A stretch of 64,000 bases of DNA from Sulfurospirillum cavolei (GCF_001548055.1 NZ_AP014724.1:744001-808000), one strand, 5' to 3'. Positions 1 to 17,212 are shown, numbered from the stretch's first letter. Program-made: numbers and translations. The notes: a model not told the origin generated them from the letters alone.

Positions 1-493
1 TAAGGTTATTCGAAACGACGAGTTGAGCGTTGAAGAGATCGAAGCGTTGCATCCGGAAAAAATTATCATTTCCCCGGGGCCCGCAACTCCCAACGAAGCG
101 GGCGTGAGTTTGGACGTTATTCGATATTTCGGCGGTAAAATCCCTATTCTGGGTATTTGTCTAGGACACCAAGCTATCGGACAGGCGTTCGGGGCGAAAG
201 TCGTTCGCGCCAAACGTATGATGCACGGTAAAACTTCTCAAACCAAACAGCTTCACAACAGTTGTTTATTTGCAGGATTGCCTGAAGAATTTACGACGAC
301 ACGTTACCATTCGCTCATCGTGGAGCAAGAAGGGCTTCCCGAGTGTGTGATTCCTACGGCGTACAGTACCGACGACCACGAGATTATGGCGTTGCAAATC
401 AAAGATAAACCCATCTACGGCGTTCAGTTTCACCCCGAGTCTATTTTGAGTGAACACGGTCATGCCATTTTAAATAACTTTTTAAAACTATGA
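1..493 (+). CDS. trpG: Glutamine amidotransferase subunit of anthranilate/aminodeoxychorismate synthase (5' partial)
   Basis: The start lies before the window; the frame is open from base 2. About 163 codons show a class I glutamine amidotransferase: the SPGPATP motif, the nucleophile elbow [10 protein letters not shown] with its catalytic Cys, and the catalytic HPES near the C-terminus. This subunit hydrolyses glutamine and hands ammonia to TrpE or PabB, which act on chorismate. The sequence cannot tell TrpG from PabA, and one protein may serve both enzymes; a pabB homologue lies far away at about 53.8 kb. The stop overlaps the next start as ATGA, so translation of the two genes is probably coupled. 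Confidence 0.9.
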   Translation, partial: KVIRNDELSVEEIEALHPEKIIISPGPATPNEAGVSLDVIRYFGGKIPILGICLGHQAIGQAFGAKVVRAKRMMHGKTSQTKQLHNSCLFAGLPEEFTTTRYHSLIVEQEGLPECVIPTAYSTDDHEIMALQIKDKPIYGVQFHPESILSEHGHAILNNFLKL

Positions 494-1680
494 GAGAGCG
501 TCTTTTTCTCGGACTCATCTTACTTTTCAGTGCCGCGGCGTTGATGTTTGAGACGCAAACGCTTTCGATTAGCTACGACGAAGCCGAGATTTATTTCAAC
601 GCCCATACGATCGTGCATTATTTGGCGCATGCTTCGACGAGTCTTTTGGGACAAAATGATTTGGCGTTACGTTTGCCGTCCATCATTTTGCATTTACTTT
701 CGATCTTTTTGCTTTATAAAATCGGAAAATTATTTTTAAAAAGAACGATCGATCGCATTATCGCCGTGGCGATTTATGCGTTTCTTCCGGGCGTCAATAG
801 TGCGGCGTTACTGGTCAATCAAGGCAGTCTTGTCATCTTCTTAACGCTTCTTTTTACGTATTGCTATCTCAAAGAGTATAAAGTCGCTTCACATGTCATC
901 TTGATCGGCTCGCTTTTTGTCGATAATTCGTTTGCGATTTTTTACATTGCTTTGTTCATTTATGCGTTGATGCAGAAAAAAACCGACTTGGCGATTTTGA
1001 CGCTAATCTTGTTTAGTGCGGCGATGTATCTGTACGGTTTTGACACGGGAGGAAAGCCTAAGGGCTACTTCGTCGATACGCTCGGTATTTACGCGGCCGT
1101 ATTTTCCCCGTTGCTGTTTCTCTATTTTGTGTATGCGATGTACCGTATTTTGATTAAAGAAGAGAAAAATCTTCTATGGTACATCTCGTTTATCTCCTTG
1201 ATTGTTTCGTTTATTTTGTCGCTTCGTCAGCGTTTGGCATTGGAAGATTTTGCGCCGTTTGTCGTTTTGTCCGTTCCGTTGATGGTTAAAGTCTTTTTTA
1301 ACAGCTATCGCGTGCGCTTACCGCAATTTCGCAAATGGCATACTTTGGTCTTCGGGTTGATCCTGGCCACGCTTGTGTGCAATACGGTTTTAAGTTATTT
1401 ACACAAACCGCTATACTACTTTTTGGAAAATCCGTCGCGTAATTTTGCTATCAAATACCACATCGCTAAAGAGTTGGCGCAAGCTTTACATGAAAAAGGC
1501 ATCGATAAAATTATTCTCAAGGACGACAAACTCTCCTTGCGTTTGAAATTTTACGGTATTCAAAGCGGCGGTTTCGTCAAACTTAGCCCTCAAAAAGAGG
1601 TAGATGAAGGGTTTGAACAAATCGATATCGTTTATGTCGGAAAAGTCGTCAAAACATTTTACTTATACAGGCTAGGCTAA
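490..1680 (+). CDS. GT39-like multi-pass membrane glycosyltransferase, putative
   Basis: A 396-residue integral membrane protein with about nine hydrophobic segments. Right after the first helix comes SYDEAEIYF, which resembles the acidic first external loop of the dolichyl-phosphate-mannose mannosyltransferase/ArnT fold (GT39), where an Asp is catalytic. [20 protein letters not shown] also fits that family. Such enzymes move a sugar from a polyprenyl carrier onto a lipid or protein at the outer face of the inner membrane. The polar C-terminal 80 residues have no motif I recognise. It is coupled by ATGA to the amidotransferase upstream and sits 11 bp before a pilin gene. Donor and acceptor cannot be read from the sequence. 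Confidence 0.6.
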   Translation: MRERLFLGLILLFSAAALMFETQTLSISYDEAEIYFNAHTIVHYLAHASTSLLGQNDLALRLPSIILHLLSIFLLYKIGKLFLKRTIDRIIAVAIYAFLPGVNSAALLVNQGSLVIFLTLLFTYCYLKEYKVASHVILIGSLFVDNSFAIFYIALFIYALMQKKTDLAILTLILFSAAMYLYGFDTGGKPKGYFVDTLGIYAAVFSPLLFLYFVYAMYRILIKEEKNLLWYISFISLIVSFILSLRQRLALEDFAPFVVLSVPLMVKVFFNSYRVRLPQFRKWHTLVFGLILATLVCNTVLSYLHKPLYYFLENPSRNFAIKYHIAKELAQALHEKGIDKIILKDDKLSLRLKFYGIQSGGFVKLSPQKEVDEGFEQIDIVYVGKVVKTFYLYRLG

Positions 1681-1691
1681 AAGAGGCTCGC

Positions 1692-2339
1692 ATGAAAAAA
1701 GCATTCACGATGTTGGAATTGGTTTTTGTCATTGTCGTCGTAGGCATTCTCTCCTATATGGTAGCCTCAAGCTTCACGCGCAACCCCCTCCGCGAAGCCG
1801 CCGATCAACTGGTAAGCCACATACGCTATACACAACACTTGGCGATGATGGATGATAAGTTTGATGTGAATGATGCAACTTGGTACCAGGAACGATGGCA
1901 AATAGTGTTTAACTCAGATGCTAATACTTATAATCAGTGGGCTTACACGATTTTTTCCGATGGCAATAAAAATGCAAATCCAAATCTTACGTTAAACGAA
2001 GTTGCTCTTAACCCTTTAGATCCTGCGAAATACCTTACTGGAGGATATACGGGAATTATTTTTTCTGACGGTGTAGGCGCTACGCAAGAGATGAATTTAG
2101 GAATGAAGTATGGAGTCTCTACAATAACTTTTAATGCGGCATGCCAGTTTGGCGGAAGCCAACGAATATCGTTTGATTATTTGGGACGGCCGCTTAAAGG
2201 AGTTCCTAGTGGATTTGGAGCAATTTACCAAAGGAATAGAATGATTACGGCTCAATGCCAGATCACATTAACCGATGTGTCCGGTAATGCAATCATTATT
2301 GCAATAGAACCGGAAACAGGGTATACGCATATTTTGTAG
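1692..2339 (+). CDS. Type II pseudopilin / prepilin-like protein
   Basis: A 215-residue protein with a class III signal: a short basic leader, then FTMLELVFVIVVVGILSYM, which has the invariant Glu at position +5 of the mature chain and a hydrophobic stalk. A PilD-type peptidase would cleave before the Phe, and the product would join a type II secretion or type IV pilus-like pseudopilus in the periplasm. The remaining 180 residues look like a globular head and contain two Cys. The first 45 codons match the neighbours in composition, while the part after about base 1840 is visibly richer in A and T. No other pilus gene is nearby, so the partner machine is unknown. Confidence 0.75.
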   Translation: MKKAFTMLELVFVIVVVGILSYMVASSFTRNPLREAADQLVSHIRYTQHLAMMDDKFDVNDATWYQERWQIVFNSDANTYNQWAYTIFSDGNKNANPNLTLNEVALNPLDPAKYLTGGYTGIIFSDGVGATQEMNLGMKYGVSTITFNAACQFGGSQRISFDYLGRPLKGVPSGFGAIYQRNRMITAQCQITLTDVSGNAIIIAIEPETGYTHIL

Positions 2340-2351
2340 CCTTTCTTTTCT

Positions 2352-2384
2352 TTAACCTTTTTTTAAGGAGTCTGGGTATATAAT
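2352..2384 (+). promoter_or_regulatory. rRNA operon 1 promoter
   Basis: A perfect TATAAT at 2379-2384 is preceded by TGGG and a T-rich block, with no good -35 box. That is typical of Campylobacterota sigma70 promoters. It lies about 270 bp before 16S and starts the region shared with operon 2. Confidence 0.6.
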
Positions 2385-2656
2385 TTCGTCCTCGTTTGAG
2401 AGAACGGGGTTAAAGAGAAGCCCCCAAAGTAGGGGATTAGCTTCACGTTCATTACCATTTTAACAATGTCAAATTCAATCTTTGAAATCTAAATAAGCGA
2501 CCGAGCTAGGACGCAAACATGTAAGAGATTATCAACTCTTCGGAATAAAAGAGATAAATCAAACTTCATTTATGAAGGATACAAAGGGCAGAAGCTTTGC
2601 TTCGTGCTTTAGTATTTGGTTCTTTAGCAAAGGTTTCCTTTGCGCTAAAAGAACAT
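2385..2656 (+). other. rRNA operon 1 leader with hairpins and boxA-like element
   Basis: Non-coding leader. It holds a GC-rich hairpin at about 2391-2409 (CCTCGTT against AACGGGG), a CCCC/GGGG hairpin just after, and a boxA-like GGTTCTTTAGCA at 2618-2629, close to the antitermination consensus TGCTCTTTAACA. A long imperfect inverted repeat at 2620-2653 lies immediately before 16S and is probably part of the RNA processing stem. One base (2456, C) differs from the second copy (9612, T). Confidence 0.5.
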
Positions 2657-4166
<1,510 letters not shown>

Positions 4167-4261
4167 CTAGAGTATAAGAGACACTATCTCACAATGGTGT
4201 CTCGGCGAGAATAGCTTGGTTGCTTATTTAGTTTTGAGAGATTGAAGAAATGAATGAAAAG

Positions 4262-4338
4262 GGGCTTATAGCTCAGGTGGTTAGAGCGTACCCCTGATAA
4301 GGGTAAGGTCAGAGGTTCGAGTCCTCTTAAGCCCACCA
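4262..4338 (+). tRNA. tRNA-Ile(GAT), rRNA spacer 1
   Basis: The acceptor stem GGGCTTA/TAAGCCC closes with an encoded CCA. The anticodon loop CTGATAA carries GAT at 4296-4298. It lies in the 16S-23S spacer, as in most bacterial rRNA operons, and is cut from the rRNA precursor. Confidence 0.95.
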
Positions 4339-4339
4339 T

Positions 4340-4415
4340 GGGGAATTAGCTCAGCTGGGAGAGCGCCTGCTTTGCACGCAGGAGGTCAGCGGTTCGATCC
4401 CGCTATTCTCCACCA
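4340..4415 (+). tRNA. tRNA-Ala(TGC), rRNA spacer 1
   Basis: The cloverleaf has acceptor GGGGAAT/ATTCTCC, anticodon stem CCTGC/GCAGG with TGC at 4373-4375, and an encoded CCA. Only one base separates it from tRNA-Ile. Confidence 0.95.
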
Positions 4416-4614
4416 TTTTTTATGGACATTGTAAAACGAGAGAAAGAAGTTTAATATCAGTTCTTACATGTAAGAGTTGATATTAGACTTTTTTAGTCTA
4501 AAGTTATTTAATTTAATATTGTCAAAGTCAACAAAACGCAAAAAAACAATTTACAACTTGTTGAATGTTTCATTACATTTAATAAGGGAGTGAAATGTGC
4601 ATTAGAATACAAAT
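4416..4614 (+). other. tRNA-Ala to 23S spacer, operon 1
   Basis: AT-rich spacer without genes. It contains the palindrome CTTACATGTAAG at 4463-4474, one of the window's recurrent ACATGT words, and a hairpin GACTTTTTTAGTC at about 4485-4498. Both probably belong to the processing stems for 23S. Confidence 0.5.
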
Positions 4615-7523
<2,909 letters not shown>

Positions 7524-7659
7524 TATATTAACGTATGATAATGCTATTTCACTTCCTTATTAAGTGTAAAGCGCTTTGTTGACAGACAATACTAAAATCA
7601 CCGAAAGAATGGTGAATTAAGCCTATTTCGCTATAATGCGACAATAGATTTAATTCACG

Positions 7660-7778
7660 ATTCTGGTGGCTATTGAGAAGAGGAAACGCCCTGTCCCATT
7701 TCGAACCAGGAAGCTAAGCTCTTCATCGCCGATAATACTCTCTCTTACTGAGATGGAAACGTAGGTCGCCGCCAGTTC
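7660..7778 (+). rRNA. rrf: 5S ribosomal RNA, copy 1
   Basis: A region of about 119 nt with the 5S signature CGAACCAGGAAGCTAAGCTC and a closing helix CTGGTGGC/GCCGCCAG. A further TCACGA/TCGTGA pairing outside it suggests the precursor stem reaches 7655-7784. A TATAAT lies upstream at 7632-7637, so 5S might also have its own start. Confidence 0.9.
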
Positions 7779-7784
7779 TCGTGA

Positions 7785-7990
7785 TTCCTTACTCTTTACC
7801 TTCTTGCCTATAATTCGTGTTTCATTTAATCACCGTTTCCTTTTTTAACTAACCTTATTCAATATCTTGTTTCCAGAATATATCTCTATATATCCATGTC
7901 TCATTCTGACGCTATATTTGTACGATTCCTCTATTCTTCTGTATATATACCTTCTCTTTCTATCTATAAAAATGATCTGGTTACACTAAA
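7785..7990 (+). other. Spacer between rRNA operon 1 and the IS element
   Basis: Non-coding and strongly pyrimidine-rich on this strand, with TATATATA-like runs near 7880-7955. I find no gene, tRNA or clear terminator. The last four bases (TAAA) are the left copy of the IS target duplication. Identity with operon 2 ends at base 7799. Confidence 0.6.
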
Positions 7991-8040
7991 TGATACACAG
8001 AGATGATAGAATTTCTGTAAATCATAAAGAGGATAAACGT

Positions 8041-8358
8041 ATGTCAGGGAGAGTACAAAGATATACCCAAGAATTTAAAGATTCAGCGATACAGTTGGCA
8101 TTAAACAGTGAGAAATCTGCGATGGTAATTGCCAAAGAGTTGGGGATGAGTGAGAAGACTTTATATGCATGGTTACGTCAATATCGTCAGAAGCATCATT
8201 TGGAATCTCCAATGATTGTACGTTCTTCAATCAACCATCATGCCAAAGAGAGCGTGGAAGAAGAGAACAAGCGCTTGCGTAAAGAGAATGCCCGTTTAAA
8301 GATGGAAAGAGATATCTTAAAAAAGGCAGCGGCGTTCTTCGCAAACGAAGCTCATTGA
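8041..8358 (+). CDS. IS3-family OrfA (transposase helix-turn-helix subunit)
   Basis: 105 residues. An N-terminal helix-turn-helix (IQLALNSEKSAMVIAKELGM, then SEKTLYAWLRQY) binds the element ends. It is followed by a leucine-zipper-like coiled coil (VEEENKRLRKENARLKMERD) for dimerisation. I chose the ATG at 8041 because AGAGG precedes it; an in-frame ATG at 7990 overlaps the terminal repeat and is unlikely to be used. The in-phase heptamer A AAA AAG at 8319-8325 would move some ribosomes into the orfB frame and give the OrfAB transposase. Confidence 0.92.
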   Translation: MSGRVQRYTQEFKDSAIQLALNSEKSAMVIAKELGMSEKTLYAWLRQYRQKHHLESPMIVRSSINHHAKESVEEENKRLRKENARLKMERDILKKAAAFFANEAH

Positions 8359-9227
8359 AGTACGCCTGGATCAAAGAGCATTGCAACGAATTCAATGTTG
8401 CATCAATGTGTCATATATTAGAGGTATCAAGGAACTGTTATTATCGATGGCTTCGTATTGAAAAACAAGAAGATACTTTTTTAAATACGATGATCAAGGA
8501 TATTTTTCTTGGAACCTATCAAACCTATGGCACGCGTCGTCTAAAAAAAAGACTTGAGCAACTCTATGGCTTGATCGTTTCTCGTAGACGAATTGCAAGG
8601 ATTATGAAAAAATTAGGACTCAGTTGTCGCAATAAACGTCGTTTTAGAGTGCTTACCACCAATTCCAATCATACGTATGCCATTGCCCCTAATCGAATAC
8701 AACAAGACTTTTATACATCAACGCCCGATCAAATGTATGTGGGCGATATCACCTATATTCCGACACAAGAAGGGTGGCTGTATTTAGCGGTTGTAATTGA
8801 TTTATATTCGAGAAGAGTCATCGGGTGGTCTATGGATACACATATGAGTTCCATGCTTGTCAATGATGCTTTATTTATGGCACTTAAAAAGCGTAATCCT
8901 CCTCATGGTGTTATCTGGCATACCGATCGCGGCAGTCAATATGCTTCTGATGCTCACAAAGCCTTACTTAAGGAATATGGCATCGTTCAGAGTATGAGTG
9001 CTAAGGGAAACTGTTACGATAATGCTGTTGCTGAGAGTTTTTTTCACTCGCTAAAAACCGAACTGACACATCACATGAAATTTGAAACAAGGAGCCAAGC
9101 CAATCAAGCAATATTTGAATATATTGAAGTGTTTTACAATAGACAGAGGTTACACTCAAGTAATGGCTATTTATCTCCGGTAGATTTTGAAAATAGATAC
9201 TTGTTACAAAACAACATCAGTGCTTAG
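8355..9227 (+). CDS. IS3-family OrfB (DDE transposase catalytic domain)
   Basis: 290 residues if started at the TTG that overlaps the orfA stop. The catalytic triad reads D131 (VGDITY), D191 (WHTDRGSQY) and E227 (DNAVAESFF), giving the DD(35)E spacing of the IS3/retroviral integrase fold. An HTH_21-like region lies near residues 45-95. In this family the active enzyme is normally the OrfAB frameshift fusion, which circularises the element and inserts it; OrfB alone is at most an accessory product. The frame is intact. Confidence 0.93.
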   Translation: MKYAWIKEHCNEFNVASMCHILEVSRNCYYRWLRIEKQEDTFLNTMIKDIFLGTYQTYGTRRLKKRLEQLYGLIVSRRRIARIMKKLGLSCRNKRRFRVLTTNSNHTYAIAPNRIQQDFYTSTPDQMYVGDITYIPTQEGWLYLAVVIDLYSRRVIGWSMDTHMSSMLVNDALFMALKKRNPPHGVIWHTDRGSQYASDAHKALLKEYGIVQSMSAKGNCYDNAVAESFFHSLKTELTHHMKFETRSQANQAIFEYIEVFYNRQRLHSSNGYLSPVDFENRYLLQNNISA

Positions 9228-9249
9228 ACATTTTCTTTTCTGTGTATCA

Positions 9250-9506
9250 TAAACTGTTGACAGATCAGTAAGATACTTCTTGGAATTACAAAACAATGAG
9301 GTGTCCACGGATTGAATTCTCGTCTACTCATTTGGGGTCATTCCAGTTTTTTAATGTATGACATAGTGATTTTGAATTGATTTTCTGTAGAAAATCATTA
9401 GTAAAATAGCCTATTTGTGTTTATTTCATTAGTTGTTATCAAGTCATTTTGGTGTTAATTAAGCTCAAAAAACTCATTTTAAATTTATTTCTTATTTTGT
9501 TCAAAT
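9250..9506 (+). other. Spacer between the IS element and rRNA operon 2
   Basis: AT-rich and without a recognisable gene. It contains the right IS target repeat, an odd GC-richer patch at about 9298-9350, and a perfect 8-bp hairpin GATTTTCT-GT-AGAAAATC at 9379-9396. It may be the remnant of an older insertion, but nothing identifies it. Confidence 0.5.
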
Positions 9507-9507
9507 T

Positions 9508-9540
9508 TTAACCTTTTTTTAAGGAGTCTGGGTATATAAT
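9508..9540 (+). promoter_or_regulatory. rRNA operon 2 promoter
   Basis: Same sequence as the operon 1 promoter, with TATAAT at 9535-9540. Identity between the two operons starts at 9507, so each operon keeps its own promoter. The upstream sequence differs and here is an A/T-rich tract that could act as an UP element. Confidence 0.6.
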
Positions 9541-9812
9541 TTCGTCCTCGTTTGAGAGAACGGGGTTAAAGAGAAGCCCCCAAAGTAGGGGATTAGCTTC
9601 ACGTTCATTACTATTTTAACAATGTCAAATTCAATCTTTGAAATCTAAATAAGCGACCGAGCTAGGACGCAAACATGTAAGAGATTATCAACTCTTCGGA
9701 ATAAAAGAGATAAATCAAACTTCATTTATGAAGGATACAAAGGGCAGAAGCTTTGCTTCGTGCTTTAGTATTTGGTTCTTTAGCAAAGGTTTCCTTTGCG
9801 CTAAAAGAACAT
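9541..9812 (+). other. rRNA operon 2 leader
   Basis: Copy of the operon 1 leader with the same hairpins and boxA-like element; the stem before 16S is at 9776-9809. The only difference seen is T at 9612. Confidence 0.5.
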
Positions 9813-11322
<1,510 letters not shown>

Positions 11323-11417
11323 CTAGAGTATAAGAGACACTATCTCACAATGGTGTCTCGGCGAGAATAGCTTGGTTGCTTATTTAGTTTTGAGAGATTG
11401 AAGAAATGAATGAAAAG

Positions 11418-11494
11418 GGGCTTATAGCTCAGGTGGTTAGAGCGTACCCCTGATAAGGGTAAGGTCAGAGGTTCGAGTCCTCTTAAGCCCACCA
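11418..11494 (+). tRNA. tRNA-Ile(GAT), rRNA spacer 2
   Basis: Identical to the first copy, with GAT in a CTGATAA loop and an encoded CCA. Confidence 0.95.
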
Positions 11495-11495
11495 T

Positions 11496-11571
11496 GGGGA
11501 ATTAGCTCAGCTGGGAGAGCGCCTGCTTTGCACGCAGGAGGTCAGCGGTTCGATCCCGCTATTCTCCACCA
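11496..11571 (+). tRNA. tRNA-Ala(TGC), rRNA spacer 2
   Basis: Identical to the first copy, with TGC in the loop TTTGCAC and an encoded CCA. Confidence 0.95.
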
Positions 11572-11770
11572 TTTTTTATGGACATTGTAAAACGAGAGAA
11601 AGAAGTTTAATATCAGTTCTTACATGTAAGAGTTGATATTAGACTTTTTTAGTCTAAAGTTATTTAATTTAATATTGTCAAAGTCAACAAAACGCAAAAA
11701 AACAATTTACAACTTGTTGAATGTTTCATTACATTTAATAAGGGAGTGAAATGTGCATTAGAATACAAAT

Positions 11771-14679
<2,909 letters not shown>

Positions 14680-14815
14680 TATATTAACGTATGATAATGC
14701 TATTTCACTTCCTTATTAAGTGTAAAGCGCTTTGTTGACAGACAATACTAAAATCACCGAAAGAATGGTGAATTAAGCCTATTTCGCTATAATGCGACAA
14801 TAGATTTAATTCACG

Positions 14816-14934
14816 ATTCTGGTGGCTATTGAGAAGAGGAAACGCCCTGTCCCATTTCGAACCAGGAAGCTAAGCTCTTCATCGCCGATAATACTCTCTC
14901 TTACTGAGATGGAAACGTAGGTCGCCGCCAGTTC
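14816..14934 (+). rRNA. rrf: 5S ribosomal RNA, copy 2
   Basis: Identical to copy 1. The shared region runs to base 14955, after which the flank is unique. No strong terminator is visible before the next gene at 14989, so some read-through into it is possible. Confidence 0.9.
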
Positions 14935-14988
14935 TCGTGATTCCTTACTCTTTACTCCTCATTTCGTCTTCTACAAAGGCGGTCTTCC

Positions 14989-15879
14989 TTGGAAAAAAAT
15001 CAATCAAAAGCTTATGTCTTTGCTCTTTTAGCAGTATTACTTTGGTCAACAGTAGCGAGTGCTTTTAAATTGACATTGGCTCATTTAAATGCCTTACAGC
15101 TCTTGCTCTCTGCCTCTTTTTTCTCCTTGTGTGTTTTTTTCCTTGCGATAATTTATCAAAAAAAATTTCCTTTATTACTAACCTATTCTAAAAAAACCTA
15201 TATGCAGTTGGCTCTACTAGGCTTGATTAATCCTTTTAGTTATTACCTCATTTTATTTCGTGCCTATGAGCTTTTACCAGCGCAAGAGGCTCAGCCAATC
15301 AATTATACATGGGCTTTGACACTGACCTATTTGTCTGTTTTTATTTTAAAACAAAAAATGAGCCTTTACGATGGCATTGCAGGCATACTGTGCTATTGCG
15401 GTGTATTGATCATCTCGACACATGGCGATTTATGGAATGTCTCTTTTTCTAGCCCTAAAGGTGTCTTTTTAGCGCTCTTTTCAACGGTCTTGTGGTCACT
15501 GTATTGGATCTATACGACAAAATTACATGTCGATCCTTTGGTAGGGCTTTTTGTCAATTTTCTTTTTGGTGTTCCTGCTATTTTCATCTATGCCTTATTG
15601 ACGTCTGATCCTTTAGTCTTTGATCTTTATGGTGTACTAGGGTCTTTGTATATTGGCGTTTTTGAGATGGGAATTACCTTTATTTTATGGCTTCAAGCGA
15701 TGAGGCTAAGTACCAATACGGCTAAAATTGCCAATCTCATTTTTATTTCACCTTTTTTATCGCTGCTTTTTATCTCACTGCTTGTTGGTGAGACGATTCT
15801 TTTCTCAACGTTTATGGGATTGGTTTTAATTATACTGGGGCTTTTGATACAACAAAAAGCCAAAAAGGAGAAGCTATGA
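14989..15879 (+). CDS. EamA/DMT-family transporter
   Basis: 296 residues with ten predicted membrane helices in two homologous halves of five, the drug/metabolite transporter layout. The first helix contains LLAVLLWSTVASAFKL, the usual N-terminal pattern of EamA domains. Such carriers export small metabolites through the inner membrane; the substrate cannot be inferred. The start is a TTG with AAGG upstream, only 33 bp past the end of the rRNA repeat. Codon use is less CpG-rich than in most of the window. The stop overlaps the next start by ATGA. Confidence 0.85.
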   Translation: MEKNQSKAYVFALLAVLLWSTVASAFKLTLAHLNALQLLLSASFFSLCVFFLAIIYQKKFPLLLTYSKKTYMQLALLGLINPFSYYLILFRAYELLPAQEAQPINYTWALTLTYLSVFILKQKMSLYDGIAGILCYCGVLIISTHGDLWNVSFSSPKGVFLALFSTVLWSLYWIYTTKLHVDPLVGLFVNFLFGVPAIFIYALLTSDPLVFDLYGVLGSLYIGVFEMGITFILWLQAMRLSTNTAKIANLIFISPFLSLLFISLLVGETILFSTFMGLVLIILGLLIQQKAKKEKL

Positions 15880-16271
15880 AAAGATGGCTTTCTTTCGTGC
15901 TTGTATTGGCAAGTATGGCGCTTTCTTTAAATGCGGACTTCTTAGATATTGAACGCCAAAGAGCTTTAAAAGAGCATAAATTGATTCTTTTAAGCGTTGA
16001 GAAAGAGGGATGTCCGTATTGTTTGAAGATGCAAAAGGAGGTGTTTGGCGTTACAACATTCGATCAACACATCGCGCAGCACTATTTACATGTAAGCATT
16101 CATCAAGAAGATCCAGCGTTACCCAAAGCGTTACATGTCAAATATTTCCCAACAAATTTAGTCTTATCACCGAAGGATTTAAAGATTATCGATGAGTTTG
16201 CAGGGTATATGGCACCCGAGAGCTTTATCGAGCTCTTAGATGAAGTGTACGCGCAGGAGTTTAAGCCCTAG
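15876..16271 (+). CDS. Periplasmic thioredoxin-like protein (CPYC)
   Basis: 131 residues: an N-terminal signal peptide (about residues 1-20, ending LSLNA), then a thioredoxin fold with the redox motif CPYC at Cys46 and Cys49, and a cis-Pro region KYFPTNLVL. This layout fits SoxW/thioredoxin_2-type periplasmic reductases. It is coupled to the DMT transporter by ATGA, but the functional link is unclear. Two ACATGT words fall inside it (16088 and 16133). Its 3' end overlaps a convergent gene by 11 bp. Confidence 0.75.
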   Translation: MKRWLSFVLVLASMALSLNADFLDIERQRALKEHKLILLSVEKEGCPYCLKMQKEVFGVTTFDQHIAQHYLHVSIHQEDPALPKALHVKYFPTNLVLSPKDLKIIDEFAGYMAPESFIELLDEVYAQEFKP

Positions 16272-17145
16272 CTCTTTGATAGTACCGGACAACCAGCATG
16301 GCAATCAGCGTTGCAAACACCAAGCGAAGCCCCACAATCACCCACGGATTTGCCCCAAAAATGACGAACAAGAGCGTATCTTCAATGATAGCGTGACAGA
16401 TCATAAGATAGGTGCCGATAAAAAGGATCTCACGATCTTTTAGGACACCTTTTTCATACTCCGAGATCAAAATGCCTGCCCCATAGGTAATGCCCAAAAT
16501 AACCCCCACTGTGATCGAAAATCCGCTGTTCACTTTTTGGGAGTGTTTTTCAATGATGGAAAGTGACTTGATAAAATCAAGAAAAAAGATCAGTAGAGTT
16601 ACTAAGATGATAACTTTAATCGAAAGCGAAAGCGATTCGTACAATGAGTTTTGCAAAAGCGCAAAGAGCGATTGATACATAGGGTGTTCTGGTGCCAAAG
16701 TTTCTTGTGTAGCAATATTCTCAAACCAGCTTTGTGGAAACTTGGATGCAAGCCCACCAACGAGAAGTCCTGCTCCTAAACGCAGTCCAATGGAGTAAAT
16801 CCTTGAAAGCCCCAATCGTTTCATGATCTCCGTCTCGACAATAAGCGCGTGAGCGATTCCTAAAAAAACGGCCAAAACAGTCCACTCTTTCGCGCTAAGT
16901 CCCAAAGGAGCCGCAAAAGCAATGGCGGCATAGATATTCAAAAACAGTCCGCTGACAATGGCAAGAGCTGCTTCAGGTGGAAGATCCAAGAGTGCAACAA
17001 GCGGTTTGAACACAAATGTAATATGCGCTAAAAGATTGTAATAAAAAAGAATATCTGCCAAAATGTAGATGGGGACAATCAATTTTAAGATCGTCCATGA
17101 ACTTTTTAACGCTGTTTTGAGTGATTTTTGATAACTAAATGCCAT
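16261..17145 (-). CDS. Nucleoside-recognition (Gate) domain membrane protein
   Basis: 294 residues, hydrophobic throughout with about seven or eight helices. The repeated pattern VSGLFLNIYAAIAFAAPLGL and the later GVILGITYGAGILIS match the Gate/nucleoside-recognition fold shared by SpmA/SpmB-like proteins and concentrative nucleoside transporters. The transported or sensed ligand is not known for most members. It is transcribed toward the thioredoxin-like gene and diverges from tRNA-Arg. Composition resembles the two preceding genes. Confidence 0.75.
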   Translation of the reverse strand: MAFSYQKSLKTALKSSWTILKLIVPIYILADILFYYNLLAHITFVFKPLVALLDLPPEAALAIVSGLFLNIYAAIAFAAPLGLSAKEWTVLAVFLGIAHALIVETEIMKRLGLSRIYSIGLRLGAGLLVGGLASKFPQSWFENIATQETLAPEHPMYQSLFALLQNSLYESLSLSIKVIILVTLLIFFLDFIKSLSIIEKHSQKVNSGFSITVGVILGITYGAGILISEYEKGVLKDREILFIGTYLMICHAIIEDTLLFVIFGANPWVIVGLRLVFATLIAMLVVRYYQRARA

Positions 17146-17184
17146 TTTGACTCTTTTTTAATACTTAATTTATATTAGCTAAGC

Positions 17185-17190
17185 TATAAT
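17185..17190 (+). promoter_or_regulatory. tRNA-Arg -10 box
   Basis: A perfect TATAAT lies 22 bp before the tRNA, with an AT-rich upstream region and no clear -35 box. It sits in the divergent gap with the nucleoside-recognition gene. Confidence 0.55.
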
Positions 17191-17212
17191 ACCGACCTCA
17201 AAAGAGAAATGT

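Larger units (their letters stand above)
7991..9249 (+). mobile_element. IS3-family insertion sequence, complete
   Basis: The 1259-bp element is bounded by inverted repeats: TGATACACAGA at the left end and its complement TCTGTGTATCA at the right end. Both sides carry the direct repeat TAAA (7987-7990 and 9250-9253), a 4-bp target duplication within the usual IS3 range. Inside are orfA and orfB in the standard overlapping order with a -1 frameshift site. Intact ends and open frames suggest recent insertion between the two rRNA operons. The IS3 subgroup was not determined. Confidence 0.93.

Noticed and set aside
7579-7637. TTGACA (7579) and TATAAT (7632) before 5S as one promoter
   Set aside because: They are 47 bp apart, far from the 17-bp spacing; TATAAT alone remains a weak candidate for a 5S promoter.
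7990-8040. Upstream extension of OrfA to an ATG at 7990
   Set aside because: It would begin in the terminal inverted repeat; the ATG at 8041 has AGAGG before it and gives the usual OrfA length.
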